NCBI GenBank assembly: GCA_023248665.1 | Contig: JAHFEC010000014.1 | Location: 1-13,397, forward strand | Direction: 5' to 3' | DNA length: 13,397 bases | Source of the DNA: Microcaldota archaeon | GTDB lineage: Archaea; Micrarchaeota; Micrarchaeia; Anstonellales; Anstonellaceae | Shown here: positions 7,201 through 12,479 of the stretch, in pieces | Layout: each line of letters begins with the position of its first letter | Position numbering within the stretch: position 1 is the stretch's first letter | Made by a program: the position numbers and the translations under genes | The notes under the pieces: generated by a model | Database searches by the model: none | Told to the model about the DNA's origin: nothing | Seen by the model: only the letters and a program-made list of their open reading frames with translations

Positions 7201-9120
7201 TTCGTCGAAGAGGCTGGCCATCCGGCGCCCGGATTTGGAAATGGCCTGCAGATTCTCTTTTAGCCCGGGCGCGTTGGAGACAAGACTTTCATCAAAGAGC
7301 AGGATCTCGGCCACATTGCGGGGGCCGATAATCACGTTTTTGACATTGTGCAGGATGCCTCTCTTGAGCATGCCGGCCATCGCCTGATTGGCTTCGCGGA
7401 TCGGTTCGGCCGCCATTCCCCCGACGATTTCCCGCCCCTTGATCAACCGTCCTTGTTCATCAACTATTTTTTCCAGCCTCTTCGGCCCGGCCGCCACGCC
7501 GTCCGAAGTCATTGTGCCCCGTTTTTTCTGCCCGTCTTCTCGCGTGAGCATTACGGCCTCCTGCTCTTTTGATGTGCGGCTGGGCTTGCCGGTATTCTCC
7601 CCGTCGCCCGCGGGCTTGGCATCGGCTGTTGTTGGCATTTCGTCCCGGATGTTTGGACCCGATTTTTCTTCCGTCTTTTTCGGGGCCATCTTGGAAAGCT
7701 CCTTCTTCCTCGTTTTCCCCTCGTTTTTCACCCTCTGCCCGCCCTCCTTTGGCATCTCCATCCGGGCCTTGAAAAAGCCCTCGAGCAGGGCCAGATTGTT
7801 GGCCATGCCCTCGTAAACCCGGCTGGTGAAACCGGTCTCAAACCCGCTTTTTATCTCGGAAACCGCGCCCATTCCGGCGCTGCCCATCACCATCCCGCCG
7901 CCGATGCGGCCCGCGAGGCCGCTCGAGAGCATGCCGGTCATCATGCACGCGCCCATGAAGGCCGTGCTCCAGTCCCCGCTCTGCACGCCGATTTTCACTT
8001 CCCGCGCGCCCATGAGCGTAAAGGCCATGCGCCCGGCCAGAGGGTTGAGCGTGCCCAGCGCGATGGCGCTCCAGAGCATCCCGGTCTGCGCATGCTCTTT
8101 TGTCCACACCAAGGCGTTTTTCCACGGACTATTTCCAGCCAGCGTGTAGAGACCGTCGAAATATTTCTCCCGTTCCATGCCCGCCAGCGCGGGCTGGAGA
8201 TGCTCGTGGTAATACTTTACCAGCAGGAGGTGGGCGGCCCGCCGCTCCTGCGGTTTTTCGCCCAGTGGGCGCGCTTCGTCGAGAGCGGCTTGCGCGCTCT
8301 TCTTTAGTTTTTCAGCCAAGATGCGGATGTTGGCGTTCGGGCTTTTTCCCATCGCCATGGCCGCCTCAAGCTGGGCCTCGAAATAGCGCACCGCCATGCG
8401 GGCCATCGACGCGGGAAGCCGCTCCGGCGCCACCGTGTCCCCCGACGGCCATGCCGTGTCATCGCGCTTCTTGTCCTGTGCCCATTCTTGCGTGAGCAGT
8501 CCGGATGCGGGCGGGTTGTAGCGGATTTCGGCGTGCCCCAGCCCCACGGCGCCGATGGAATAGGGCACATAGTCGCGCGCCCATCCATCGGCCGCCCAGA
8601 CGTCGGCCCCCACGGCGCCGATATATTCCATCTGCTGGCCGTACGCGAGGCTGACGGCTTTCATCACGTCCGGCACCAGCGCCACCGCCGGTGGAATATT
8701 CAGGAGGGTTTCCACCTTCTGCTGCGCGCTCATGCCGGTTTCCTGCTCGGAGAGGTATTGGATTTGGCCCGCGAGCGCCTCATGGCTTTTCTTGGCGCTC
8801 GAGCCGAGGGTTTTTTTGTTCTCTTTGCGATCGCAATACTGCACGACCCGTGCCAGGACCGAGATCTTGTCTTTGATGCCCGCGTCCGATTTCTCGTATC
8901 GGGAGACGAGTTCCTCAAGCTTGGCATCGGCTTTTCGGTCCGCCCGGCCGGGGGTGCTAACAATCGCGCCGATCTCCTGCGCGATGGCCATGCCGGTCCG
9001 CGTTATCTGGGTGCCAATCAGAATCCGAGAATCGGCCAACGGCTCGTCTGCAGGAGAAGCCCCACCCGCGGACGGATTGTTCTTTTTTGCCTGCCCGCCC
9101 GGCGCGGTCTTGTACTGCAT
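4276..9120 (-). CDS. 1614-residue multidomain protein: histidine-kinase core, TPR-like helices, C-terminal protein-kinase-like domain
   Basis: Residues 1-340 are mostly helical and unrecognised. Residues 346-420 are hydrophobic and Gly/Met-rich (GLAGRIGGGMVMGSAGMGAV) and may enter a membrane. Residues 455-535 are a charged linker. The histidine-kinase core has an H-box-like LHNVKN with His591, a helical region to about 730, an N-box ENLISNAERYG (795-805), G1 DDGPG (826-830) and G2 GSTGVGL (852-858). TPR-like helices occupy about 980-1215. The C-terminal kinase-like fold (about 1360-1560) has a Gly-containing loop TRLRGSN, Lys1389 in ELVVKF, a hinge-like MMDRIEGITL, Asp1477/Asn1482 in QDASPRN and Asp1498 in LDFEGF, so the residues for ATP and metal binding are all present. 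A 33-residue segment at 541-573 recurs at 926-958. No receiver domain is seen. It likely senses a cellular state and phosphorylates itself or a partner; substrates are unknown. The ATG at 9120 sits 26 nt after a TATA box, which suggests a leaderless mRNA. Confidence 0.85.
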   Translation of the reverse strand: MQYKTAPGGQAKKNNPSAGGASPADEPLADSRILIGTQITRTGMAIAQEIGAIVSTPGRADRKADAKLEELVSRYEKSDAGIKDKISVLARVVQYCDRKENKKTLGSSAKKSHEALAGQIQYLSEQETGMSAQQKVETLLNIPPAVALVPDVMKAVSLAYGQQMEYIGAVGADVWAADGWARDYVPYSIGAVGLGHAEIRYNPPASGLLTQEWAQDKKRDDTAWPSGDTVAPERLPASMARMAVRYFEAQLEAAMAMGKSPNANIRILAEKLKKSAQAALDEARPLGEKPQERRAAHLLLVKYYHEHLQPALAGMEREKYFDGLYTLAGNSPWKNALVWTKEHAQTGMLWSAIALGTLNPLAGRMAFTLMGAREVKIGVQSGDWSTAFMGACMMTGMLSSGLAGRIGGGMVMGSAGMGAVSEIKSGFETGFTSRVYEGMANNLALLEGFFKARMEMPKEGGQRVKNEGKTRKKELSKMAPKKTEEKSGPNIRDEMPTTADAKPAGDGENTGKPSRTSKEQEAVMLTREDGQKKRGTMTSDGVAAGPKRLEKIVDEQGRLIKGREIVGGMAAEPIREANQAMAGMLKRGILHNVKNVIIGPRNVAEILLFDESLVSNAPGLKENLQAISKSGRRMASLFDELVGSKKTEARSGQTDMTRPQEEAAQKAAPRNAQEIISDMEQEMETTRNAINQAMPMLEKMPGIEDMEMMIEHFKTGEDKLGLALNELKGSPQMQVNNIALTLDDAIANSNKDRKIGVEMHAYRLVLDGAAIEPVRLDEANAPVDYNPLMVRGIVENLISNAERYGTSIGSVEIVVGINDVKIRVSDDGPGLSADMAAHAFDYRTKLKNRTEGSTGVGLWYCKWAAEQMNGTIRFTDLGPGYGGRMTTVEVSLPLAKTAPPPDSAPGAGTPGGIPDWLVPDRGRAGGVAAQWKPPEKIIDENGRLIQEWEIVAGRAAEPGRGQEGYAPNAKLDFWAVTADDRAGLEKWIAAKPDDAQAHVLLGKTKLALANRDIYGAAMDAHEAIRLGSEDIGAYYVAYDAELGINNFHLAYRFAERGLRECQNPDPTTRQSLEKRFESLKTSCIDEPERYLTLRPLEQPAKDLHDCITRAIYYSGRAETVQKPALLSQSIRYWDEAIERVKNGEGFNRMESSLTLADLYAERAYESEKWASLEPGRARAHLQKAAEDYRQALALDPGNKRFARKAEEIDALTKEMGTGARKAPEIGTEQQFEQFSRSNHLELKKTAKGYEVSFRTMFVDEDFGLVPDAKIGPFMENYAAYLQVYPDLPIVRDADGFFAPPVYCMEGFGQAFSKWEDAHPGLDAVDYLAYLNNNGLEHHIEARMEVLRQVLDVMGVSYDKRRIATRLRGSNVVFSIPVMKASKHDELVVKFKPGLEEHIAAGTLKALGRKTHKVAPAASMTMMDRIEGITLAELERSGSYAQGRLKIGDIRPGGKYYESYVEQLISWMADYGFTGVQDASPRNFMISPEGEGIVLKGLDFEGFGYSRPLDARTVAQMHGIDLSDPKIIELARKSYTTRWAQLVRKFKANKEDIRHAYEQWLDNPRAVRILKANSWLGGPEFYDQGTDGIIKTFEQKAHMKPNEAWKEFAGAGGGE
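6247..6345 (-). repeat. Copy 2 of 33-residue internal repeat (residues 926-958)
   Basis: The core reads EKIIDENGRLI and EIVAGRAAEP. It follows the ATPase core and a Pro/Gly-rich linker and precedes the TPR-like helices, so each repeat copy heads a new module of the protein. Confidence 0.85.
7402..7500 (-). repeat. Copy 1 of 33-residue internal repeat (residues 541-573)
   Basis: This segment of the large protein has the core EKIVDEQGRLI and EIVGGMAAEP and stands directly before the H-box helix of the histidine-kinase part. It aligns without gaps to residues 926-958 at 22 of 33 positions by my count. Confidence 0.85.
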
Positions 9121-9141
9121 ATGTGTTTTTCCGGCGTCAGG

Positions 9142-9150
9142 TTAATTAAA
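9142..9150 (-). promoter_or_regulatory. TATA box of the kinase operon (leaderless)
   Basis: The minus strand reads TTTAATTAA in an otherwise GC-rich stretch, centred 26 nt upstream of the ATG at 9120. This spacing predicts transcription starting at the start codon. Confidence 0.6.
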
Positions 9151-9290
9151 TCAGCCCCCGCCTCTTGGCACCCCTCTTTTTCGTCTTGGCGCCCATCTTC
9201 TCGATTCGCCCCCTTTTTCGCGGCGTCCGGATTCCCCTCCGTTTTTCGGCAAGATTTTGGTCCTTCCCGCGTTTTTACTTTTTCGCACAT

Positions 9291-9319
9291 CCGGCCCGAA
9301 TCATCGGCTTCCGGGCCGG
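9291..9319. promoter_or_regulatory. Inverted repeat in the ftsZ / kinase divergent promoter region (candidate operator)
   Basis: CCGGCCCG (9291-9298) and CGGGCCGG (9312-9319) are exact reverse complements separated by 13 bases. Two further A-T pairs extend the arms past a one-base bulge. The right arm ends about 10 bp before the TATA box of the first ftsZ, where a regulator or the BRE/TFB contact would sit. Confidence 0.5.
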
Positions 9320-9329
9320 TGAGGATAAC

Positions 9330-9337
9330 TATTTAAA
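9330..9337 (+). promoter_or_regulatory. TATA box of the first ftsZ
   Basis: TATTTAAA is centred about 40 nt upstream of the ATG at 9374. With a start site about 25 nt downstream, the leader would be roughly 15 nt, with no clear Shine-Dalgarno match. Confidence 0.55.
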
Positions 9338-9373
9338 CCATTCCACCGTATCCCTGCCGCAACAGGCGACATT

Positions 9374-10441
9374 ATGGACAGCATTGTGAAGTCAGTCCTG
9401 GGAGAGCAAGAGCCAGCTCAAAACGCAGAATCTTTTGGCTCGGACCAGATTAGGATAGTTGTAGTAGGAGTAGGAGGCGGTGGCAACAACACCATCAACC
9501 GACTCATCCGCTCGGGCGTGAAGGGATGCGACCTGGTCGCGGTGAATACCGACCGGCAGCACCTGAACATGATCCACGAGAAAGCCAAGAAGGTGCTCAT
9601 CGGAAAGAGCATCACCAAAGGCCTTGGCGCTGGTGGTTACCCCGAGACCGGGACGAAGTCGGCCGAAGTCGACCGCGGACTCTTGGAAAAGGAACTGGAA
9701 GGCGCCCATCTCGTGTTCATATGTGCGGGCATGGGCGGTGGCACGGGCACAGGCGCTGCACCGGTGATCGCGGAGATCGCCAAGGAGCAGGGGGCCATCA
9801 CCGTGGCCATGGTCACCTACCCGTTCAACCTCGAGCGGGCCCGCCGGCAGAAAGCCGACGAAGGCATCCAGAAACTGCGCAAGACCGTCGACTCGGTTAT
9901 CGTGCTTGACAACAACAGGCTCGTCAAGCTCGTGCCGAACCTCCCGATGAACGAAGCGTTCGCGGTGGCCGATGAGATATTAGCCAAGGCGGTCGGTGGC
10001 CTCGTATGGACCATCACCCAGCCCAGCTTGATCAACATCGACTTCGCCGACGTGCGCGCAATCGTGTCGGGCGGAGGCGTGGGCTTCATCGCCGTGGGCG
10101 AGGGCAAGGGCAACGACAAGGTTCGCGGAGCCGCGGAAGGCGTGCTCAAGAACCGCCTGCTCGACGTAGACTTCGACGGCGCCAACGGCGCCCTGATCCA
10201 CATCTCCGGTGGCGCGGACCTCACATTGGGCGACGCCATCAAGGCCGGTGAAATCATCACCGAGAAGATGGATCCGCAAGCCAACGTCAAGTGGGGTGCC
10301 CGTCTGATCCCCGGATACGACGGCAAGCTCGAAATCGTGGCGATCGTCACCGGCGTCAAGGGGGCCAACATATTCGGTGCGGCACCCGAGGAGCCGGCGC
10401 GCGCGCCCTCGAGCTACAGCGACATCGAAATCATCGGATAG
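9374..10441 (+). CDS. ftsZ: FtsZ cell-division GTPase, first paralogue (FtsZ2-like)
   Basis: This tubulin-family GTPase polymerises into the cytokinetic ring at midcell. The 355 residues include IRIVVVGVGGGGNNTINRL (26-44), the tubulin signature GGGTGTG (121-127), ERARRQKADEGIQKL (154-168), LDNNRL (178-183) and the T7 synergy loop NIDFAD (N221, D223, D226), so both GTP binding and hydrolysis residues are intact. An acidic-hydrophobic C-terminal peptide SDIEIIG follows a short linker and may bind a membrane anchor such as SepF. ERAR, LDNNRL and ITQPSLIN match what I remember of haloarchaeal FtsZ2; FtsZ1 has an EGEVR / VPNDRL / ITKPGLVN pattern there. A poly-T terminator follows, so it is probably transcribed separately from the second ftsZ. 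It is divergent from the large kinase gene. Confidence 0.96.
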   Translation: MDSIVKSVLGEQEPAQNAESFGSDQIRIVVVGVGGGGNNTINRLIRSGVKGCDLVAVNTDRQHLNMIHEKAKKVLIGKSITKGLGAGGYPETGTKSAEVDRGLLEKELEGAHLVFICAGMGGGTGTGAAPVIAEIAKEQGAITVAMVTYPFNLERARRQKADEGIQKLRKTVDSVIVLDNNRLVKLVPNLPMNEAFAVADEILAKAVGGLVWTITQPSLINIDFADVRAIVSGGGVGFIAVGEGKGNDKVRGAAEGVLKNRLLDVDFDGANGALIHISGGADLTLGDAIKAGEIITEKMDPQANVKWGARLIPGYDGKLEIVAIVTGVKGANIFGAAPEEPARAPSSYSDIEIIG

Positions 10442-10496
10442 GCGTCCCGCCTGTCTGATTTTTTTTCTTTTTTTAATTTTTTATTTTTTCTGAGTT
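10440..10496 (+). terminator. Terminator after the first ftsZ
   Basis: A small hairpin, AGGCG / CGCCT with a three-base loop (10440-10452), starts on the last stop-codon base. It is followed by T8, T7, T6 and T6 runs up to 10496. T-runs of this length are the typical archaeal intrinsic termination signal. Confidence 0.8.
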
Positions 10497-10539
10497 TTGC
10501 CCATTTATTCGGTTTTTGTTCATTTTTTATAGAAACAAT

Positions 10540-10566
10540 TATAATATTTATCATCTAAATTATTAT
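10540..10566. promoter_or_regulatory. A/T-rich promoter with inverted repeat before the toxin-antitoxin genes
   Basis: ATAATATTTA (10541-10550) and TAAATTATTAT (10556-10566) form an imperfect inverted repeat with one bulged base and a five-base spacer. The left arm overlaps a TATA-like TATAATATTTAT centred about 30 nt before the ATG at 10577. An antitoxin bound here would block TBP, which fits the self-repression known for type II toxin-antitoxin operons; that is inference. Confidence 0.5.
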
Positions 10567-10576
10567 AGGTTTTATT

Positions 10577-10825
10577 ATGAACACCATCGTCAAATTCGAA
10601 GGCCTCATTGACCAAATCCTAGATAGTGCAGTCAAAAAAGGTCTTGCCAAAACAAAAGTCGAGGCCCTGCGCCTCGGCGCATTGGAACTGAACGACCGCT
10701 ACAATCTCTTGGGCACCGAAGACGAGCAGGATGCCATGTCAATCCGCAAATCCCGCGCCAAACTTTTACATAAGGAAATATCGCTTCTTTCGGAGAAAGA
10801 ACTTGATGCCGCGCTTCGGGGTTGA
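10577..10825 (+). CDS. Antitoxin-like protein of a type II toxin-antitoxin pair
   Basis: This is an 82-residue protein with a short N-terminal strand (NTIVKFE) followed by two helices (LIDQILDSAVKKGL and TKVEALRLGALELNDRYNLL), a pattern that resembles ribbon-helix-helix DNA-binding antitoxins. The charged C-terminal half (SIRKSRAKLLHKEIS) would wrap the toxin. The gene is followed after five bases by a RelE/ParE-like toxin gene, which supports the call more than the sequence alone does. Its base composition is richer in A/T than that of the flanking ftsZ genes, which suggests later acquisition. It likely neutralises the toxin and represses the operon through the inverted repeat upstream. Confidence 0.7.
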   Translation: MNTIVKFEGLIDQILDSAVKKGLAKTKVEALRLGALELNDRYNLLGTEDEQDAMSIRKSRAKLLHKEISLLSEKELDAALRG

Positions 10826-10830
10826 GGCCA

Positions 10831-11073
10831 ATGCCTTACGTCTTGCGGCCCACATCGGAATTCTTGCCGGAGCTTGGAAAGCTTGATAATTCCGTGAAAC
10901 TGTTTGTGCGCAAAAAGCTCGGGCGCATCAAGGAAAACCCGGCACTTTCCAAGCCGCTCAAGCATGAGCCGAACTGTTTTTCAGAACGGGTTGTCGGATT
11001 TCGGATTCTTTTTGAAGTGAAAGGGAACGAAGTAATCCTCTATCACGTACGAAAGCGGGGCGACGCATATTAA
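10831..11073 (+). CDS. RelE/ParE-superfamily toxin
   Basis: This 80-residue basic protein has the fold pattern of the RelE/ParE superfamily: an N-terminal strand with helices (FLPELGKLDNSVKLFVRKKL), the sequence IKENPALSKPLKHEP, then strands ERVVGFRILFEVKGNEVILY and the terminal HVRKRGDAY, which resembles the R-I-x-Y-E-V and GHRxxxY ends of family members. RelE members cleave mRNA on the ribosome and ParE members inhibit gyrase; the sequence does not decide between them, although the Arg/His-rich end is compatible with an RNase. I took the ATG at 10831 (MPYVLRP), with GAGG three bases before it; an in-frame TTG at 10822 overlaps the antitoxin stop. The ATG lies five bases after the antitoxin gene, as expected for a coupled pair. 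Confidence 0.82.
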   Translation: MPYVLRPTSEFLPELGKLDNSVKLFVRKKLGRIKENPALSKPLKHEPNCFSERVVGFRILFEVKGNEVILYHVRKRGDAY

Positions 11074-11082
11074 GTGCAAGGC

Positions 11083-11119
11083 AAATCTGCAACATCTTTG
11101 CAGTATTTACACTCTTTTT
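11083..11119 (+). terminator. Hairpin terminator after the toxin gene
   Basis: CTGCAA (11087-11092) and TTGCAG (11098-11103) pair across a five-base loop, with AAAT/ATTT extending the stem past one bulged T. A T5 run follows at about 11115-11119. It lies 10-45 nt after the toxin stop codon. Confidence 0.55.
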
Positions 11120-11177
11120 CCTCTCTATCACATCTGTTCCTGCAACTACGGTTTTCTCACCTCGGAGCGGGTGCTGC

Positions 11178-11286
11178 CTTTTTATTCTTTTTTCTTTTAT
11201 CTCATCCAAGGCAAAGTCCGCGTTCCGTCCGGTGGCGACCGGGGTGGCACGACGGGGCCGAAAACCGGCAAAAAGGGGGATGGGGT
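11178..11286 (+). promoter_or_regulatory. T-rich promoter region and GC-rich leader of the second ftsZ
   Basis: A pyrimidine-rich stretch (11178-11202) contains TTTTTATT and CTTTTATC, either of which could be a TATA-like element; the T-runs may also end toxin transcripts. Between it and the ATG lies a GC-rich segment with two small hairpins, CCGGT/ACCGG (11229-11242) and GCCG/CGGC (11257-11269). If transcription starts near 11205-11225, the mRNA has a structured leader of about 60-80 nt, unlike the short leaders elsewhere in the window. Confidence 0.4.
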
Positions 11287-12393
11287 ATGTTCGAGGACAT
11301 CGTCGCACAGGCGAAATCAAATGGCAGCGTGCAGAATGAGGCGCGCGCGGCCTCAAGCGAAGACGGCTTATTCTCAAACGACAAGATCCGCATCGCCGTC
11401 ATCGGCGTAGGCGGGGCGGGATGCAACACCGTCAACCGCATGATGCAGAACGGAATCAAATCCGCGCAGACCATCGCGATCAACACCGACAATCTTCATC
11501 TTCGTTCGATCCAAGCCCACAAGAAAATCCTTCTGGGCGCATCCGTCACCAAGGGCCTTGGCGCCGGCGGATTTCCGGAAGTGGCGCAGAAATGCGCCGA
11601 AGCCAGCCGCGCGCAGCTGCGCGAGCAGATTGGCGAGAACGAGCTGGTCTTCCTCGCGGCCGGCATGGGCGGCGGCACCGGCACGGGCGCCTCCTCCATC
11701 GTGGCCGAAGTGGCCAAGGAGCAGGGCGCCATCGTCGTCTCCATTGTCACCATCCCCTTCGCCCTCGAACGCGCGCGCTTAAAGAAAGCCGAATGGGGTC
11801 TCAAGCAGCTCGCCGCCGTCTCGGACACGGTCGCCGTGATTGACAACAACCGCCTCGTGAGCTACGCGCCCAACCTTCCCATCACCGAAGCCTTCAACCT
11901 CGCAGACGCCATCACCGGCAAGGCCGTCTTGGGCATCGCGGACACCATCATGATGCCTAGCTTGCTCAACATCGACTTTGCCGACGTGCGCTCCATCATG
12001 GAGAAGGGCGGCATCTCGCTCATCAGCATGGGGGAGGCGCACGGGACTGATCGCGTGGAGCACGTGGTCAAGAACACGCTCGACCACCCGTTGCTCGACG
12101 TCTCCTATGAGGGGGCCAAGGGGGCTCTCCTGCACATCTGCGGCGGCAGCAGCCTCAGCTTGGGCGACTCCATCGCCATCGGCGAAAAAATCACCGAGAG
12201 CTTCGATTCCAACGCCAACGTCAAGATCGGCGCGCGCCTCGTGCCGGACATGGGCGACACGGTCAACGTGACGGCCATCGTCACCGGCCTCAAATCCGGG
12301 CAGGTGATGGGCATGATAGTGGGCGAGAAGGGCGGCGAAAGCGCCCCCTCCTCCCGCTCGCCGGGCATGATGGAGAACATCATCGAAATCTAA
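11287..12393 (+). CDS. ftsZ: FtsZ cell-division GTPase, second paralogue (FtsZ2-like)
   Basis: The 368-residue tubulin-family GTPase has an N-terminal MFEDIVAQAK helix, IRIAVIGVGGAGCNTVNRM (34-52), signature GGGTGTG (128-134), ALERARLKKAEWGL (159-172), IDNNRL (185-190) and the T7 loop NIDFAD (N228, D230, D233), so it should be catalytically competent. ERAR and DNNRL again match the FtsZ2 group. It differs from the first paralogue in GTGASSIVAE after the signature (the first has GTGAAPVIAE), IMMPSLLN before the T7 loop, and a longer Ser/Gly-rich linker before the C-terminal MMENIIEI. The frame is open back to 11074, but those residues are not FtsZ-like and the ATG at 11287 gives the expected N-terminus; a G-rich stretch (GGGGGATGGGG) precedes it without a clear Shine-Dalgarno. 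A toxin-antitoxin operon separates it from the first ftsZ. Confidence 0.96.
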   Translation: MFEDIVAQAKSNGSVQNEARAASSEDGLFSNDKIRIAVIGVGGAGCNTVNRMMQNGIKSAQTIAINTDNLHLRSIQAHKKILLGASVTKGLGAGGFPEVAQKCAEASRAQLREQIGENELVFLAAGMGGGTGTGASSIVAEVAKEQGAIVVSIVTIPFALERARLKKAEWGLKQLAAVSDTVAVIDNNRLVSYAPNLPITEAFNLADAITGKAVLGIADTIMMPSLLNIDFADVRSIMEKGGISLISMGEAHGTDRVEHVVKNTLDHPLLDVSYEGAKGALLHICGGSSLSLGDSIAIGEKITESFDSNANVKIGARLVPDMGDTVNVTAIVTGLKSGQVMGMIVGEKGGESAPSSRSPGMMENIIEI

Positions 12394-12406
12394 GAAGAGC
12401 GCGAAG

Positions 12407-12448
12407 CAAAAAGAGAGCGAAGCCCGCGCCGATTCTTATCTTCGGCGC
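12407..12448. terminator. Bidirectional terminator hairpin between convergent genes
   Basis: GCGCCGA (12426-12432) and TCGGCGC (12442-12448) form a perfect 7-bp stem with a nine-base loop. On the minus strand it is followed by a T5 run (A5 at about 12407-12411 on the plus strand), and on the plus strand by T-rich sequence (12458-12475). It can serve both the second ftsZ and the convergent membrane-protein gene. Confidence 0.65.
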
Positions 12449-12479
12449 CCATTCCCTTGTTTTCAATTCTTCCTTGTCC

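Noticed and set aside
9146..9196. 16-residue very basic frame (MGAKTKKRGAKRRGLI) on the minus strand upstream of the kinase operon
   Set aside because: It resembles the tail of a ribosomal protein, but there is no in-frame start beyond the short ATG, no ribosome site, and it ends inside the operon's TATA box. The purine-rich strand explains the Lys/Arg content.
9018..9290. 90-residue minus-strand frame spanning the kinase start and its promoter
   Set aside because: It overlaps the start of the large gene in another frame, is low-complexity and covers the promoter.
11074..11286. In-frame extension of the second ftsZ back to the end of the toxin gene
   Set aside because: The residues are low-complexity and unlike FtsZ, and the segment contains the terminator and promoter-like T-runs. 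MFEDIVAQAK is a normal FtsZ start.
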